A DNA stretch of 7,039 bases from the NCBI GenBank assembly GCA_900770145.1, contig CAAGJL010000351.1, positions 1-7,039 of the forward strand, read 5' to 3'. Of this stretch, positions 6,506 to 7,039 are shown piece by piece. The translations under genes were made by a program, and so were the position numbers. This DNA is from Clostridia bacterium. Lineage in GTDB: Bacteria > Bacillota > Clostridia > Oscillospirales > CAG-272. Numbering within the stretch: position 1 is the first letter of the stretch; every line of letters starts with the position of its first letter. The notes beneath the pieces were generated by a model. It did not search any database. It had not been told where the DNA came from and worked only from the letters and a program-made list of their open reading frames with translations.

Positions 6506-6522
6506 AATCGTTCCCTCCTCAT
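6506..6522 (-). promoter_or_regulatory. Strong ribosome-binding site with no standard start codon in frame
   Basis: On the minus strand ATGAGGAGGGAACGATT contains an ideal Shine-Dalgarno core (AGGAGG, 6519-6514). The in-frame codon at good spacing is ATT (6508-6506). The ATG overlapping the site (6522) opens a different frame of 15 codons whose TGA (6477-6475) overlaps the GTG at 6478 as GTGA. Either initiation at the rare ATT, or coupling through the tiny leader frame, could start the membrane protein. Confidence 0.6.
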
Positions 6523-6537
6523 TCTCAGATTGCTTTC

Positions 6538-6566
6538 ATTTTACACAAAATAAGAGAAAAAGTCAA
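6538..6566 (-). promoter_or_regulatory. Sigma-A-type promoter of the membrane-protein gene
   Basis: On the minus strand TTGACT (6566-6561) is followed after exactly 17 bases by TAAAAT (6543-6538), in an AT-rich island. Transcription would begin near 6531, about 12 bases before the AGGAGG site. The promoter lies just beyond the terminator of the Mur ligase gene, so this gene starts a new transcription unit. Confidence 0.8.
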
Positions 6567-6577
6567 GCCTAACAGGC

Positions 6578-6603
6578 AAAAAGGCGTGCTATGCACGCCT
6601 TTT
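6578..6603 (-). terminator. Intrinsic terminator after the Mur ligase gene
   Basis: AGGCGTGC (6582-6589) pairs perfectly with GCACGCCT (6593-6600) around a three-base loop. The A-run at 6578-6582 gives a T5 tail on the minus strand, and the T4 at 6600-6603 lets the stem extend by A-T pairs. It begins 12 bases past the ligase stop codon. The A/T flanks on both sides could allow some function on the plus strand, but no plus-strand gene ends here. Confidence 0.88.
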
Positions 6604-6615
6604 GGTATAAAATAC

Positions 6616-7039
6616 TTACCAAATCAACTGTCCGCCCGCCGCGGCAACCTGCTCCCGCTCGTCAAACGGAATCTTTTGCCCCATCACCCGTTGGGTGGAG
6701 CCAAGCCCCTTGCCTGCCAGCAACAGCACGTCACCGGGGCAAAGATCCGCCAGTGCCCGCCGGATGGCGCGCGCCCGGTCGGGCACAATCAGATATTCGG
6801 TGCCGCGCGGCAGTGCCGCCGCCAGTTCTTTGCAGATATTCTCCGGGTTTTCCGAGCCGGGGTCATCTGCGGTCAGGTAGACAAAATCCGCATACCCTGC
6901 CGCCTCCGAAAGCGGCACACGGCGGAAAAACGCACGCTCCCCGACCGAGCCGAACAGCACTTTCAACCGCCCCGCGGCAAGCGAGCGCAGCGCCAGCAGT
7001 GCCCTTGCCAGATCCCGCGGGCGATAGGCGCTGTCCCGA
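6616..7039 (-). CDS. murE: MurE-family UDP-MurNAc-tripeptide ligase, C-terminal 140 residues (cut by window end)
   Basis: The frame is open from the window edge to TAA at 6618-6616. The visible part is the Mur ligase C-terminal (Rossmann-like) domain. It shows DSAYRP (residues 2-7 of the fragment, matching DYAHTP), VLFGSVGER (27-35, matching VFGCGGDR), LTADDPGSENP (55-65, at the DNPR position), PDR (86-88), GDVLLLAGKG (102-111) and FDERE (125-129), in the order found in MurE. MurE adds the third amino acid to UDP-MurNAc-L-Ala-D-Glu in the cytoplasm, using ATP. Here the two residues expected at DNPR are Asp and Gly, and the acidic residue of GKGHE is Gly, so diaminopimelate is an unlikely substrate by comparison with characterised enzymes. 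It may add lysine or another amino acid, or be a MurE paralogue. The catalytic central domain lies outside the window. A terminator follows directly. Confidence 0.82.
   Translation of the reverse strand, partial: RDSAYRPRDLARALLALRSLAAGRLKVLFGSVGERAFFRRVPLSEAAGYADFVYLTADDPGSENPENICKELAAALPRGTEYLIVPDRARAIRRALADLCPGDVLLLAGKGLGSTQRVMGQKIPFDEREQVAAAGGQLIW

Noticed and set aside
5835..6572. Plus-strand Phe/Ala-rich frame with repeated FFAVSVLFFAV-type units, resembling a membrane protein
   Set aside because: The hydrophobic repeats are the antisense reading of the AAAAAA-rich DTAKKS repeats. The frame also runs backwards over the promoter at 6538-6566, so it is not a gene.

Overview
This window looks like the end of a metagenomic or draft-genome contig from a GC-rich, spore-forming member of the Firmicutes/Clostridia, plausibly an Oscillospirales-like gut anaerobe. 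Three things support this: an alpha/beta-type small acid-soluble spore protein gene, strong Gram-positive Shine-Dalgarno sites (AGGAGG type) with sigma-A-like TTGACA/TATAAT promoters, and a lipoprotein with a collagen-like stretch of a kind common in gut Firmicutes. The genus-level placement is inference. The first 15 bases are not biological: they match the 3' end of the Illumina read-1 adapter, so the contig terminus is untrimmed.

Layout from left to right. A truncated Na/Pi-cotransporter-family gene (16-476, minus) runs off the left edge. Upstream of it on the same strand lies a monocistronic-looking spore-protein gene (611-790, minus) with its own hairpin terminator at 567-592. A 232-bp divergent spacer (791-1022) leads to a flavoredoxin-like flavin reductase (1023-1583, plus), which has a good sigma-A promoter. 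That gene converges on a very large minus-strand lipoprotein gene (1627-4365), and one bidirectional terminator fills the 43-bp gap. Upstream of the lipoprotein gene, 85 bp away and on the same strand, is a membrane-anchored protein (4451-6478) with a Lys/Ala/Thr-rich cytoplasmic tail and a propeller-like exterior. It has its own sigma-A promoter at 6538-6566. At the right edge is the C-terminal part of a MurE-family peptidoglycan ligase (6616-7039, minus), closed by a terminator at 6579-6603. No gene-free stretch exceeds 300 bases.

The two big genes may form one transcription unit: no terminator or convincing promoter is visible between them. Both products would face the cell exterior, one as a lipid-anchored glycerophosphodiesterase-domain protein and one as a single-pass membrane protein. 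With the Mur ligase upstream, the right half has a cell-envelope flavour, but a shared pathway is inference. I found no mobile element, CRISPR array, tRNA, rRNA or defence system. The most unusual items are the lipoprotein's architecture (collagen-like stretch between two copies of a repeat, LamG-like domain, a probable dead GDPD half, an intact GDPD domain), the uncertain start codon of the membrane protein, and the Mur ligase's loss of the diaminopimelate-recognition residues. None of these is strong evidence for a wholly new system.
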